DNA of 64,000 bases from Acidimicrobiales bacterium (GCA_035533595.1 DATLTN010000021.1:20075-84074); one strand, 5' to 3'; positions 25,953-35,066 are shown, counted from the first letter of the stretch. Notes: generated from the sequence alone by a model not told the origin. Numbers and translations are program-made.

Positions 25953-27121
25953 CGTGGGGCCGTGCCGTCACCGGCAAAACGCTGCCCACGGCGACGTCTG
26001 ATGGTTCTGAGCGTGCCGAGGCAGGCTGCGGCGGGACTGCGGCGATGCGGCGACCACAGTGGCGCGTGCGCCGTCGCGGCCACCTCGCGCGAGCGAACAG
26101 AAAGAAGCGCAGTGCGGTCGGTCATCGGGCGGAATGGGCCGAGGAGCTGGGCCGCAAAGACCGAGAGGTGCCGTGGCCGTGCGCCGGCCTGTTCCACAAT
26201 GAGTGGCCGACCCGGTAGCCCGGTATCGGTCCTGATGGTCTCGGGTGTGGGGAACACCGCACGGTGGAACATCTGGTCCCAGATCGTCAGCGCGAAGCCG
26301 AGATTGACGTCTTGCGGTCCATCGAGCTTGTGGTGCAGGCGGTGGAAGTTTGGGCTGACGAAGATCCGCCCGAGCGGCCCGAACCCGAGGTTGGTGTTCG
26401 AGTGCGCGAAGGCGACGACCCCTCCGTAGACGACGAGCAACCCCGTCGTGAGCGCGCCGTTGGCGACGAGGACGATGCCGGGGAGCAGCGCGATGAGGTA
26501 CGAGACGTGGATCAGCGGGTGGGTGCGGAAGACGGTCAAGACGTTCAGGTCCTCCTGGGAGTGGTGGACCTCGTGGAAGCGCCAGAGCATGCGGACACGA
26601 TGGTTGGCGAGGTGCGCGAACCAGTTGCACCCGTCCATCAGCACGAAGATCGCGCCGATCGCGGCCCAGCGCGGGACCGCGCCGATCCGGGGCAGGACGA
26701 TCCACGGGATGGCCCTGCGGGCGACCTCGGAGAAGGTGAGGGTGAGCGCGCTCACGAGCGGCACCGTGAGCGTCGCGTTCAGGAGCGTGAAGAGGATGTC
26801 CTGACGATGGCCGCGGGCGAGCAGCGGCCGCCGTTGCGCCGGGCGCACCCTCTCGACGACGAGGAAGACCGCGATGATCACGAGCGTCACGGGCCCGATC
26901 ACCACGACGCGCAGATCGGTCATCGATGCGGTGAAGTCGGCGCCACCCCAGCGGTTGGCCCATCCGATGCCGACGAGGACGCCGGCGAGAGCCACGATCG
27001 AGCACGCCGGTAGGTAGACCCGCGACGCCAGCGCGTGCGCGAGCCCGCTCGCCCTCCCCCTGACTCGCTCCGTCGGCAGCGGTGCGAGTGAGCGAACGGG
27101 CTCGACGACGACAGACGTCAT
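25949..27121 (-). CDS. Sterol desaturase/fatty acid hydroxylase family protein
   Basis: This 390-residue membrane di-iron enzyme has about five hydrophobic segments and the full set of histidine motifs: HLANH near residue 178, HEVHHS near residue 193 and NFHRLHHK near residue 268. Such enzymes hydroxylate or desaturate lipids at the membrane. The target lipid is unknown; it is flanked by two PF03640-type proteins. The last 80 residues are arginine-rich and lack family similarity, and may be an unusual tail. The ATG is at 27121, and the stop overlaps the next gene (ATGA). Confidence 0.82.
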   Translation of the reverse strand: MTSVVVEPVRSLAPLPTERVRGRASGLAHALASRVYLPACSIVALAGVLVGIGWANRWGGADFTASMTDLRVVVIGPVTLVIIAVFLVVERVRPAQRRPLLARGHRQDILFTLLNATLTVPLVSALTLTFSEVARRAIPWIVLPRIGAVPRWAAIGAIFVLMDGCNWFAHLANHRVRMLWRFHEVHHSQEDLNVLTVFRTHPLIHVSYLIALLPGIVLVANGALTTGLLVVYGGVVAFAHSNTNLGFGPLGRIFVSPNFHRLHHKLDGPQDVNLGFALTIWDQMFHRAVFPTPETIRTDTGLPGRPLIVEQAGARPRHLSVFAAQLLGPFRPMTDRTALLSVRSREVAATAHAPLWSPHRRSPAAACLGTLRTIRRRRGQRFAGDGTAPR

Positions 27122-27149
27122 GACTACCTCATCCTCTCCGGAGCGGGGG

Positions 27150-27707
27150 CTAGAACGCGACCCCGCCGGTTCCGGTGTTCGTGCCGGTACCAGAGCCAGA
27201 GCCAGAGCCAGAACCCGAGCCGGAGGTCGCCGCCTTGACGGTCACGACATCGGACCAGGTCCCCCAGGTGTCGGCCACATTTCCGTGCACCTGTCCGGCA
27301 GCGGTGTCGCCGGAGAACCAGTAGAGCCGCTTACCCGCATAGGTGACCTGCAAGACGCCGCGCGCGAGCTTCACCGTGCCGAGTTTCGCAGCACTCACCC
27401 CCGTGCCAGCGACCGCCTTCGTGGCTCCCTTCGGCAGCGTGACCGCCGGCCAGATCTTCAGACAGGAAGCCGTGCAGGCGACCTTGTTCGCCTTCAGGGT
27501 GTAGAGCGTCTTGCCGCTCACGAGCAGCGTGCCGCGCGTCTTGTTCTTCACCGTCGAGATGACGACGCTCTTCGTCGTGTGCGTCGTCGCCGCAGCGGCC
27601 GCACCCGCAGCAGACGCCGAAAGCCCACCAGCGGCGAACAGTGCAGCGGCGACACGCCCTGCGGGCACCCGATGGGCTGTCGATCGGTCGTGGTTCATGT
27701 GCTGCAT
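27150..27707 (-). CDS. Secreted PF03640-type repeat protein with Gly/Ser tail
   Basis: This 185-residue protein has a signal peptide (basic start, hydrophobic residues about 18-40 ending in AAAAA) and two PF03640-type repeats: SGKTLYTLKANKVACTASCL with KIWPAV, and AGKRLYWFSGDTAAGQVHG. It ends in a GSGSGSGSG tail followed by a Thr/Gly-rich end, as if linking the domain to a surface. Its two cysteines sit in the repeat motif CxxxC. Function is unknown. It is upstream of the hydroxylase gene on the same strand and may be the first gene of the unit. Confidence 0.7.
   Translation of the reverse strand: MQHMNHDRSTAHRVPAGRVAAALFAAGGLSASAAGAAAAATTHTTKSVVISTVKNKTRGTLLVSGKTLYTLKANKVACTASCLKIWPAVTLPKGATKAVAGTGVSAAKLGTVKLARGVLQVTYAGKRLYWFSGDTAAGQVHGNVADTWGTWSDVVTVKAATSGSGSGSGSGSGTGTNTGTGGVAF
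27191..27220. repeat. 6-bp tandem repeat in the Gly/Ser tail
   Basis: Five near-identical hexamers (CAGAGC three times, CAGAAC, CCGAGC) encode the alternating Gly-Ser tail of the secreted protein. Such arrays change length by slippage, so the tail length may vary between strains. Confidence 0.7.
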
Positions 27708-28112
27708 CTCGTTGCTCTCCTCGGGTCGTCTTGCCGGTCACCGTTGGTACGGGCGGCCACTGTCGGGGGATCACCGCGGCGGTGAGGGCCGTGCGGTGTC
27801 CAGCAGTGAATCTGCGCCACCGGTTCCGGCGAAGGCTCGCCGCGGGACGGTTTGACCGAGCGGCTCCAGCAGGCGCGCGCTCCGCGAGGTCGCCTGACGG
27901 CTGGGGCCGGGAGGCTCGGGACCGTCGAGGGTGGAAGCTGGCGTGGCTCCCGGCAGGAGCCCGTCGCGGGGCGAGAGGGGGCTGACGGCGCCCGCACCCG
28001 CCGGGGCGCCGGGCCACCTCACCGGCCGCCCCTCATCTGGGGCTGTCGATCCGGGAGCGCCTTGCATAGAGTGCGGCCGGATAACCGATCCGCTGAACAA
28101 GGGACGACGACC
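27708..28112. other. 405-bp intergenic region
   Basis: No gene is supported in this divergent region between the secreted PF03640-type protein and the dienelactone hydrolase. It must hold promoters for both directions. I see no clear palindrome or transcript-like structure. The reading frames present are arginine- and proline-rich shadows. Confidence 0.4.
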
Positions 28113-28877
28113 GTGTGGAATTCCTTCAAGACCGACGGGATCGCCGGCGTGGACGCCGAGATCACGACCTACAAGGCCGGTGACGGCGACGAGATCCATG
28201 CCTACGTCGCGCGACCGAAGACCGAGGGCCCGCGCCCGGGCATCGTGCTCATCCACCACATGCCGGGATGGGACGAGTTCTACCAGGAGTTCGCCGAGCG
28301 CCTCGCCCGCCACGGCTACGACGTGATCTGCCCCGACCTCTACTGCCGCTACGGCCACGGCACCCCCGACGACGTCACGGCGCTCGTGCGCGCCGAGGGC
28401 GGCCCCCGCGATGCGAGCGTGATCGCGGACTGCGCGGCGGCGCTCGAGTGGCTGAAGGCACAGCCGGAGAGCAACGGCAAGGTCGGCGTCATCGGCTCGT
28501 GCTCGGGCGGGCGCCACGCCTTCCTCGTCGCGACGAACGTGCCGGGCTTCGACGCCGTCGTCGAGCTGTGGGGCGGCAACATCATCATGGCGCCCGAAGC
28601 GCTGACCGAGTTCCGCCCGGTGGCGCCGATCGACTACACCGAGAAGCTCAACATCCCGCTCCTCGGCCTGTTCGGCAACGACGACAAGTCACCCTCGCCC
28701 GAGCAGGTGGACGCGCACGAGGCGGAGCTGAAGCGCCTCGGCAAGGACTACGAGTTCCACCGCTACGACGGCGCCGGCCACGGCTTCTTCTACCACCACG
28801 CGCCGAACTACCGGCAGGAGCAGGCGATGGACGGGTGGAGCAAGGTCTTCCGCTTCTTCGACGACAACCTCCGCTGA
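28113..28877 (+). CDS. Dienelactone hydrolase family protein
   Basis: This 254-residue alpha/beta-hydrolase of the DLH family has the cysteine nucleophile in GSCSGG (Cys130), an Asp in GNDDK near residue 190 and the His in GAGHGFF near residue 222. In aromatic degradation these enzymes open 4-carboxymethylenebutenolide, but many homologues act on other esters. The GTG at 28113 fits the family N-terminus. The next gene starts 11 bp after its stop. Confidence 0.85.
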   Translation: MWNSFKTDGIAGVDAEITTYKAGDGDEIHAYVARPKTEGPRPGIVLIHHMPGWDEFYQEFAERLARHGYDVICPDLYCRYGHGTPDDVTALVRAEGGPRDASVIADCAAALEWLKAQPESNGKVGVIGSCSGGRHAFLVATNVPGFDAVVELWGGNIIMAPEALTEFRPVAPIDYTEKLNIPLLGLFGNDDKSPSPEQVDAHEAELKRLGKDYEFHRYDGAGHGFFYHHAPNYRQEQAMDGWSKVFRFFDDNLR

Positions 28878-28888
28878 GCAGGGCCGCC

Positions 28889-29149
28889 ATGTGCACGATG
28901 ATCGCGGTCACACGGACGGTGCGCGGCGCCGGTAAGGGCGCCGACGACTGGTTCCCGGTCACCCAGGCGACGGTCGGCTACGACCACGCCACCCACTCCG
29001 CGGACGAGCATGCGTTGCTGCTCGACTTCGCCAACTACGAGCTCGGAACGGGGGCGCGCGTCGCCCTCGAGCTCGACCTCGAGTCGGGGCGTGCGCTGAT
29101 CGCGCAGCTGCAGTCGGCGATCGAGCAGGCCGAGCTGAGCGGGGTCTGA
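28889..29149 (+). CDS. Small conserved protein (DUF6295-like)
   Basis: This 86-residue protein begins MCTMIAVTRTV and carries the conserved core GADDWFPVTQATVGYDHATH followed by HALLLDFANYEL. The pattern matches a small actinobacterial family with no assigned function; the family name is my recollection. It probably shares a transcript with the dienelactone hydrolase. Its stop codon lies inside a perfect inverted repeat that ends transcription from both sides. Confidence 0.7.
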   Translation: MCTMIAVTRTVRGAGKGADDWFPVTQATVGYDHATHSADEHALLLDFANYELGTGARVALELDLESGRALIAQLQSAIEQAELSGV

Positions 29150-29159
29150 CCCCGCTCAG
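29135..29159. terminator. Bidirectional terminator overlapping both stop codons
   Basis: CTGAGCGGGGTC-T-GACCCCGCTCAG is a perfect inverted repeat of 12-bp arms. A realistic hairpin has a 10-bp GC-rich stem and a TCTGA loop. It contains the TGA of the upstream plus-strand gene (29147-29149) and the stop of the convergent glycerate kinase gene (29156-29158). There is no U-tract, which is common for GC-rich actinobacterial hairpins. Confidence 0.6.
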
Positions 29160-30142
29160 CGAGCGAGCGCCTCGGCGACGGTCTCGCGCACGAGCGCGAG
29201 CGGCTCGGCGCGGGCGCGGCGCTCGCCGTAACGGTCGGTGAGCGAGCGCACGTCGACCCGAGCCGCGGCGGCAGGGTCGGCCTCGCCGGCGACCACGAGG
29301 AGCGGCACCCCGTGGCGCTCGGCGAGCGCGGCCACGCCGCCCACCACCTTGCCGGTGAACGAGGCGGCGTCGAGGCGCCCTTCGCCGGTCACGACGAGCT
29401 CGCTCGCGGCGACGGCCTCCTCGAGGCCGAGGTGCTCGGCGACCACCGTGAAGCCGGAGCGGAGCTGCGCGCCGAGGGCGGCGAGGCCACCGGCGAGGCC
29501 ACCGGCAGCGCCGCTGAAGGGGCGGGCCGCGAGCTCCACGCCGAACTCCTCCCGGTAGGCGACGGCGAGCGCCTCGAGGCGAGCGCTGAGCGCCGCGACC
29601 TGCGCGGGGTGGGCGCCCTTCTGGGGTCCGAACAGGCGCGCCGCCTCGGTGAAGGCGCTCTCCACGTCGCAGGCGACCTCGACGGCGATCCCGAGCTCGC
29701 CGAAGGGCCGCCGCCCGAGCGCGTCGAGGGCGCCGGCGCCGCCGTCGGTCGTCGCCGAGCCGCCCACCCCGACGAGGAGGTGTCGCGCGCCGGCGGCGAC
29801 CGCCTCGAGGATCAGCTCGCCCGTGCCGCGCGTCGTCGCCGCGAGCGGGTCGTTGGCCGCCGCCCCACCGGCGGCAGCGAGGCCCGAGGCCTCGGCCATC
29901 TCGATCACCGCCAGCGGCCCGTCGAGCCTCCAGCGGGCGGCGACTGGTCGCCCGAGCGGCCCGGTCACGGTGCTCGTCCGGTTCGCGCCGCCGAAGGCCT
30001 CGAGCGTCCCCTCGCCACCGTCGGCGAGGGGGAGCGCGCGCCCCTCACGCCCCGCTGCGCGCGCCCCGGCGACGATCGCGCCGGCGATCGCCGCGGCCGC
30101 CGCGGTGCCCTTGAACTTGTCGGGCGCGGCGAGCACCGTCAC
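29156..30142 (-). CDS. Glycerate kinase
   Basis: This 328-residue enzyme of the type I glycerate kinase family (PF02595) phosphorylates glycerate, feeding it into glycolysis. It opens with VTVLAAPDKFKGT and contains a Gly-rich VGVGGSATTDGGAG segment, GAAGGLAGGL and a C-terminal VTGEGRLDAASFTGK. I chose the GTG at 30142, where the family N-terminus begins; in-frame ATGs at 30214 and 30229 would add arginine-rich residues. It converges on the DUF6295-like gene. Confidence 0.87.
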   Translation of the reverse strand: MTVLAAPDKFKGTAAAAAIAGAIVAGARAAGREGRALPLADGGEGTLEAFGGANRTSTVTGPLGRPVAARWRLDGPLAVIEMAEASGLAAAGGAAANDPLAATTRGTGELILEAVAAGARHLLVGVGGSATTDGGAGALDALGRRPFGELGIAVEVACDVESAFTEAARLFGPQKGAHPAQVAALSARLEALAVAYREEFGVELAARPFSGAAGGLAGGLAALGAQLRSGFTVVAEHLGLEEAVAASELVVTGEGRLDAASFTGKVVGGVAALAERHGVPLLVVAGEADPAAAARVDVRSLTDRYGERRARAEPLALVRETVAEALAR

Positions 30143-30320
30143 GGCCGCCGCCCGTCGGCCCCGCTCGCCGAGCGGCCGGCATCGGGTGGCCGCAGCGCGA
30201 GAGGCATCCCCCATCATCCTCCGCGCCACCGGGGGAGGCCTCTCAGCCGGCGTTCAGCCGGCTGTCAGCGCAACGCCCGTCGGCGCGGCGACGATGGTCC
30301 GCATGCGAGAGGAGCACGCG

Positions 30321-31016
30321 ATGGGGGCTGTCGGGCCGGAGGCAAGGATCCTCGTCGTCGACGACGAACCCTCGATCGTCGATTCGGTGGCGACGGTGCT
30401 GCGTTACGAGGGCTTCGAGGTGGAGGTCGCGAGCTCCGGGCGCGCCGCGCTCGCCAAGGCCCAGAGCGAGGCCTTCGACCTCATCGTCCTCGACGTGATG
30501 CTCCCCGACCTCGACGGTCTCGAGGTGACGCGGCGGCTGCGTGGCGACGGCCTCGACGTGCCGGTGCTCTTCCTCACGGCCAAGGCCGAGGTCGAGGACC
30601 GCATCGCCGGGCTCAGCATCGGCGGTGACGACTACGTCGCGAAGCCCTTCTCGCTCCTCGAGATCGTCGCCCGCGCACGCGCGATCCTCCGCCGGCGGAG
30701 CGGCCCGGAGGAGGACCGTCGCCTGCGCTTCGCCGATCTCGTGATGGACGAGGAGAGCCACGAGGTGTGGCGCGCGGCGATGCCCGTGCAGCTCACCGCG
30801 ACCGAGTTCAACCTGCTGCGCCTCTTCCTCCTCAACCCCCGGCGGGTGCTCTCCAAGGACCAGATCGTCGATCACGTCTGGCACTACGACTTCGGTGGCA
30901 ACCTGAACATCGTCGAGACCTACGTCCGCTATCTGCGCCGCAAGCTGGACGCCCTCGGCCCCCCGCTGATCCACACCATCCGACTCGTCGGGTACGTGAT
31001 GCGCGAGGCGCAGTGA
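30321..31016 (+). CDS. OmpR/PhoB-family response regulator
   Basis: This 231-residue regulator has a receiver domain with the acidic pair in VVDDE, the phosphoacceptor Asp58 in VLDVM, the conserved Lys in AKPF, and a C-terminal winged helix (LTATEFNLLRLF and VDHVWHYDFGGN). It is of the TrcR/PrrA-like actinobacterial type. The ATG at 30321 is chosen over in-frame ATGs at 30294 and 30303 because GAGAGGAG lies just upstream. Its stop overlaps the kinase start (GTGA). The signal is unknown. Confidence 0.9.
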   Translation: MGAVGPEARILVVDDEPSIVDSVATVLRYEGFEVEVASSGRAALAKAQSEAFDLIVLDVMLPDLDGLEVTRRLRGDGLDVPVLFLTAKAEVEDRIAGLSIGGDDYVAKPFSLLEIVARARAILRRRSGPEEDRRLRFADLVMDEESHEVWRAAMPVQLTATEFNLLRLFLLNPRRVLSKDQIVDHVWHYDFGGNLNIVETYVRYLRRKLDALGPPLIHTIRLVGYVMREAQ

Positions 31017-32521
31017 TCCGGGCGCTCTCGCTCCGGGCCCGCCTCCTCCTCGCCGTCGCAGCGGTGACCCTCGTCGCCCTCGTCCTCGCCGACGTCGCCG
31101 TCTACGCCTCACTCCGCAGCTACCTCGTCCACCAGGTCGACGACGCCCTCGTGCACGCGAACGCCCCGATCGCGAGGGCCCTCGCGCGCGGCCGCCCGGG
31201 CCCGGGGCCGGACCAGCCCCCGCTGGGGGTCAACCGCCCACCGGGGGGCGCCCGGGCGGGCCAGCTCTGCGAGCTGGCGCTCAACGCCGCGCCCGGCCAG
31301 TTCATCGAGGTGCTGACAGCGCGTGGCAGCGTCGCCGGCGGCGGTGCCGACCGCTGCTCGGCCCACCAGCCCGGCGGCTCGGTGAGCGCCAGCCCGCTGC
31401 TCCCCGCCAACCTCGTGACGAGGGCGCGCGCCCTGCCCGGCGGCGGGGCGGGCCTGTTGTTCAGCGCGCCCCCGTCGGCCGGCAACGGCCCCTCGTTCCG
31501 GGTGCGCGTCTCGCCGCTGCCGGACGGCGGCGCGCTCGTCGTCGCCGCGCCGCTCGGCGACCTCGGCGACACCCTCTCCCAGCTGCTGTGGGTCGAGATC
31601 GCGGTGACCGCGGGCGCCCTCCTCACGGCCGCGCTCCTCGGCCTGTGGTCGGTGCGTGTCGGCCTGCGGCCGCTGCGGGACATGGAGCGAACCGCCGAGG
31701 CGATCGCGGTGGGCGACCTCATGCACCGGGTGCCGAACAGCAACCCTCGCAGCGAGGTCGGCCACGTCGCCTCGGCACTCAACGTGATGCTCGGGCGCAT
31801 CGAGGAGACGGTCGACGAGCTCCGTGCGTCCGAGCACCGCCTGCGTCGCTTCGTCGGCGACGCCTCCCACGAGCTGCGCACGCCGATCGCCGCGGTCGCC
31901 GCCTACGCGGAGCTGTTCGGGCGCGGCGCCTCGTCGCGCCCCGAGGACCTCGAGCGGGTGATGGGCGGCATCGCGAAGGAGTCGGCGCGCATGGCCAAGC
32001 TCGTCGAGGACCTCCTCACGCTCGCGCGCTTCGACGAGCACCACCTCCTCGGCCCCGAGCCGGTCGAGCTCGTCGGCCTCGCCGTCGAGGCGGCCGAGAC
32101 GGCCCGCACGGTCGGCTCCGAGTGGCCGGTCGCCGTCGTCGCCGACGGGCCGGTCGAGGCGCTCGGCGACCGCGCCGCCCTGCGGCGCGTGATCGACAAC
32201 CTCCTCGCCAACGTGCGCGCGCACACGCCACCGGGGACCGCGGCGACGCTCACCGTGCGTCGGGTGGGAGCCGAAGCGGTGATCGGGGTCGCCGACGATG
32301 GGCCGGGGATCAGCCCGGAGGAGGCACCGCTTGTCTTCGAGCGCTTCTTCCGCGCCGACCCTTCGCGCTCGCGGACCACGGGGGGCGCCGGTCTCGGCCT
32401 TGCGATCGTCGCCTCGATCGTCGCCGCGCACGGGGGGCGCGCCGTTGCCGCAGCCCGCGCCGAAGGGGGCACCCTCGTCGAGGTCACCCTCCCGGTGCTC
32501 GACGAGGAGCCGCTCGAGTAG
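31013..32521 (+). CDS. Sensor histidine kinase
   Basis: This 502-residue kinase has a first membrane helix (residues about 8-30), an extracytoplasmic sensor domain of about 150 residues with several Pro/Gly-rich stretches and two cysteines, a second helix near residue 200, a HAMP domain, a HisKA dimerisation domain with His286 in DASHELRTP and a catalytic ATPase domain (DNLLANVRAHTP, DDGPGI, GGAGLGLAIV). It is coupled to the response regulator by a 4-bp overlap. The ligand of the sensor domain is not recognisable. Confidence 0.9.
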   Translation: MIRALSLRARLLLAVAAVTLVALVLADVAVYASLRSYLVHQVDDALVHANAPIARALARGRPGPGPDQPPLGVNRPPGGARAGQLCELALNAAPGQFIEVLTARGSVAGGGADRCSAHQPGGSVSASPLLPANLVTRARALPGGGAGLLFSAPPSAGNGPSFRVRVSPLPDGGALVVAAPLGDLGDTLSQLLWVEIAVTAGALLTAALLGLWSVRVGLRPLRDMERTAEAIAVGDLMHRVPNSNPRSEVGHVASALNVMLGRIEETVDELRASEHRLRRFVGDASHELRTPIAAVAAYAELFGRGASSRPEDLERVMGGIAKESARMAKLVEDLLTLARFDEHHLLGPEPVELVGLAVEAAETARTVGSEWPVAVVADGPVEALGDRAALRRVIDNLLANVRAHTPPGTAATLTVRRVGAEAVIGVADDGPGISPEEAPLVFERFFRADPSRSRTTGGAGLGLAIVASIVAAHGGRAVAAARAEGGTLVEVTLPVLDEEPLE

Positions 32522-32641
32522 TTCGCGGCGACCTCGGACGGGGCGTCCCGCCCGGTGGTGCGGCCCGCTCGCAGGCGCCGGGGCCGGGTCGTGGCGCAGC
32601 GTCCGGCGGCCCCGTAGGTTCGCGTGCGTGCGGGAGCGACG

Positions 32642-33460
32642 ATGGCGGTGACCGAGCTCCGCCCACGACGGCCGGGGGAGATCCTCGACACCGCCCTCCG
32701 CCTCTGCCGGAGCCGCTACCTCACCCTGATGGGCGTCGTGGCGCTCATCGTCGTGCCGCTGCAGCTCTTCTCCGCCCTCCTGCAGCTCTCGGTGGACCCC
32801 GCCCGGCACGGCACGACCGTCCACGGGTGGGGCGCGCTCGCCGCCTCCCTCGGCCCCTCGGTCCTCGGCGGCCTCGCCGCGCAGCTGGCGAGCGCAGCCT
32901 GTCTGAAGCCGGTCGCGGCCGGCTTCCTCGACGAGGAGGTCTCCTGGCAGGACGCGCTCGAGTTCGCGTGGAGCCGCACCGGCGATCTGCTGCGGGTGAT
33001 CGTCGTCGTCTACGTCGTGTCGACGATCGGCCTCATCGTCGTGCTTCCCGGCATCTACCTGTGGATCTCCTGGCTCGTGGTGCTCCCGGTGGTCCTCCTC
33101 GAGGGCGGGGCCGGCCTCACGCCGCTGCGCCGCTCACACGAGCTCGTGCGCGGCCGCTGGTGGCCGACCTTCGGCACCTACCTGCTCGCCACGGTCGCGC
33201 TCGGGATCATCACCGCCTTCGTGAGCGGCATCCTGCTGCGGGTGACGGGCGAGGCGAACGCCGTATACACCGCCAAGGTGCTGCTCTCGACGATCGTCGG
33301 CTCGATCACCGGCGTGCTGACGATGCCCTTCCTCGCCTCGGTGATCGTCGTCATCTACTTCGACCTGCGGACGCGCAAGGAGGGCTTCGACCTGCGCGGC
33401 CTCGCCGCCCTCCTCGGTGTCGCCCTCATCCGGGAGCGCCCCGCCGAGCCGCCGTGGTGA
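32642..33460 (+). CDS. Multi-pass membrane protein
   Basis: This 272-residue protein has six hydrophobic segments and the layout of the glycerophosphodiesterase membrane-domain/DUF975-like family: an N-terminal RPGEILDTALRLCRSRY segment, a central LPVVLLEGGAGLTPLRRSHEL stretch (across residues 155-175) and a GRWWPTFGTYLL helix. The function is unknown; relatives are linked to membrane stress or transport. It follows the two-component system by 120 bp and could be one of its targets. The ATG at 32642 is used rather than the GTG at 32624. Confidence 0.68.
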   Translation: MAVTELRPRRPGEILDTALRLCRSRYLTLMGVVALIVVPLQLFSALLQLSVDPARHGTTVHGWGALAASLGPSVLGGLAAQLASAACLKPVAAGFLDEEVSWQDALEFAWSRTGDLLRVIVVVYVVSTIGLIVVLPGIYLWISWLVVLPVVLLEGGAGLTPLRRSHELVRGRWWPTFGTYLLATVALGIITAFVSGILLRVTGEANAVYTAKVLLSTIVGSITGVLTMPFLASVIVVIYFDLRTRKEGFDLRGLAALLGVALIRERPAEPPW

Positions 33461-33484
33461 ACTGCGGCCTGTCCGCGCCGGCCC

Positions 33485-34237
33485 TCAGCCGCGGCCGATG
33501 AAGGGCATCTCGGTCGCCATCACCGTGAGGAACTGCACGTTCGCCCCGAGCGGGAGGCCCGCCATGTAGGAGATCGCCGCGCCGACGTGCGCGACGTCGA
33601 AGGTCGCCTCGACGCGCACCGAGCCGTCGGCCTGGGCGATGCCGCCGGCCATGCGCGCCGTCATCTCCGTCGCCGCGTTGCCGATGTCGATCTGGCCGCA
33701 GGCGATGTGGTAGCGGCGGCCGTCGAGCGAGGTCGAGCGCGTGAGGCCGGTGATCGCGTGCTTGGTCGCCGTGTAGGGGGCGGAGTGCGGTCGCGGGACG
33801 TGGGCCGAGATCGAGCCGTTGTTGATGATCCGGCCACCCTGCGGCTGCTGGTCGCGCATGATCCGGAAGGCGTGCTGGGTGCAGAGGAAGGCCCCCGTGA
33901 GGTTGGTGGCGACGACCGCCGACCACTGCTCGTAGGTGAGCTCCTCGAGGGGGACGGCCGGCGCGCCGATGCCGGCGTTGTTGAAGAGCAGGTCGAGGCG
34001 GCCGAAGTTGGCCGTCGTGGCGGCGAACAGCGCCGCCACCTGCTCGGGGTCGCCGACGTCGCAGGGGTGCGCGAGCGCCGCGGCGCCGCCGAGCGCGGCG
34101 GCGCACTCCTCGAGCGGCTCGAGGCGTCGGCCGGCGAGCACGAGGGCGTAGCCGTCGGCTGCGAGCGCCTCTGCGGCGGCGCGGCCGACGCCGGAGCCAG
34201 CGCCGGTGACGAGGGCGACGCGCCCCGCTGCGGCCAC
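33485..34237 (-). CDS. Short-chain dehydrogenase/reductase
   Basis: This 250-residue classical SDR has TGAGSGVG for NAD(P), the NNAG motif, the catalytic Ser in NGSISAH, and YTATK as the YxxxK pair. The substrate is unknown. The GTG at 34237 gives a normal-length N-terminus. It lies 27 bp downstream of the methyltransferase gene, and the two probably form an operon. Confidence 0.85.
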   Translation of the reverse strand: MAAAGRVALVTGAGSGVGRAAAEALAADGYALVLAGRRLEPLEECAAALGGAAALAHPCDVGDPEQVAALFAATTANFGRLDLLFNNAGIGAPAVPLEELTYEQWSAVVATNLTGAFLCTQHAFRIMRDQQPQGGRIINNGSISAHVPRPHSAPYTATKHAITGLTRSTSLDGRRYHIACGQIDIGNAATEMTARMAGGIAQADGSVRVEATFDVAHVGAAISYMAGLPLGANVQFLTVMATEMPFIGRG

Positions 34238-34264
34238 CTCAGCCCCGACTGCCCGCGGCGCGGC

Positions 34265-34987
34265 TCACGCCGGCCGCCGCCCGCCGTAGATCACGTAGTC
34301 GAGGTGTTTCCAGTAGACGTCGACGGCCTCGAAGCCGGCCTCGCGCAGGTAGCCGAGCTGGGGCTCGAGCGGGATCATGTAGCGGACGTGGTTCTCGTGG
34401 CGGGCCTGCGCCTCGGGGCTGAGGTGCCGGGCCTTCTCCGCCGCCTCGGGGTCCTGGCGCTCGTTGGCCCGCTGCCAGGCCGCGTCGACGACGGGGTCGT
34501 CAGAGGTCACGGGGTCGTAGTTGAGGTACCAGCCGCCGGGGGCGAGGCGGGCGAAGAGCTCGGCGAAGAGGCTGGCCTTGCGCTCGTCGGAGAGGTGGTG
34601 GACGCACTGCGAGGTGACCACCGCGTCGAGAGCGGTGGGGATCTCCTCGGGCCAGGGCGCGCCGCCCATGTCGAACTCGACGTAGCGGGCGCGCTCACCG
34701 AAGCGCGCCATCGCCTCGGTGCCCGCGGCGATCATCGGCGGCGAGTACTCCCCGAGCACGGCGTGCGCGTGCGGGTAGCACTCGAGGAGCACCTGCGCGG
34801 CAGCGCCCATCCCGGCCCCGAGGTCGAGGAAGGTGAAGTCCTCGTCCTCGCGATAGGGGAGGAGCTGGGCCATCAGCTCCCACTGCGCACGGCGACGCGC
34901 CTCGCGGTCGCCCACCTGGGCGGCCCAGTTCGCGACGACGGCGTCGGACTTCCAGAGATCGGCGTTGGTGTCTTCACCCTCGGTCAT
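34265..34987 (-). CDS. Class I SAM-dependent methyltransferase
   Basis: This 240-residue methyltransferase has motif I FLDLGAGMGAAA near residue 55, an acidic strand-2 end (GEYSPPMI), TSQCVHHL at motif IV and a C-terminal part containing LDYVIYGG. It resembles CmoA/UbiE-like proteins, but the acceptor is unknown. The ATG at 34987 is divergent from the ferredoxin start at 35067, with 79 bp between for both promoters. Confidence 0.8.
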   Translation of the reverse strand: MTEGEDTNADLWKSDAVVANWAAQVGDREARRRAQWELMAQLLPYREDEDFTFLDLGAGMGAAAQVLLECYPHAHAVLGEYSPPMIAAGTEAMARFGERARYVEFDMGGAPWPEEIPTALDAVVTSQCVHHLSDERKASLFAELFARLAPGGWYLNYDPVTSDDPVVDAAWQRANERQDPEAAEKARHLSPEAQARHENHVRYMIPLEPQLGYLREAGFEAVDVYWKHLDYVIYGGRRPA

Positions 34988-35066
34988 CCCCGAGTTCTAC
35001 ACCGAGTCGGGTGCTCCTCCCCGCTCGCGCTCGGTACCGTGGGCGGGTGCGGGGGAGGCGACGACG

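Noticed and set aside
28060..28090. TTGCAT...GATAAC as promoter of the dienelactone hydrolase
   Set aside because: The spacer would be only 12 bp, too short for a normal -35/-10 pair.
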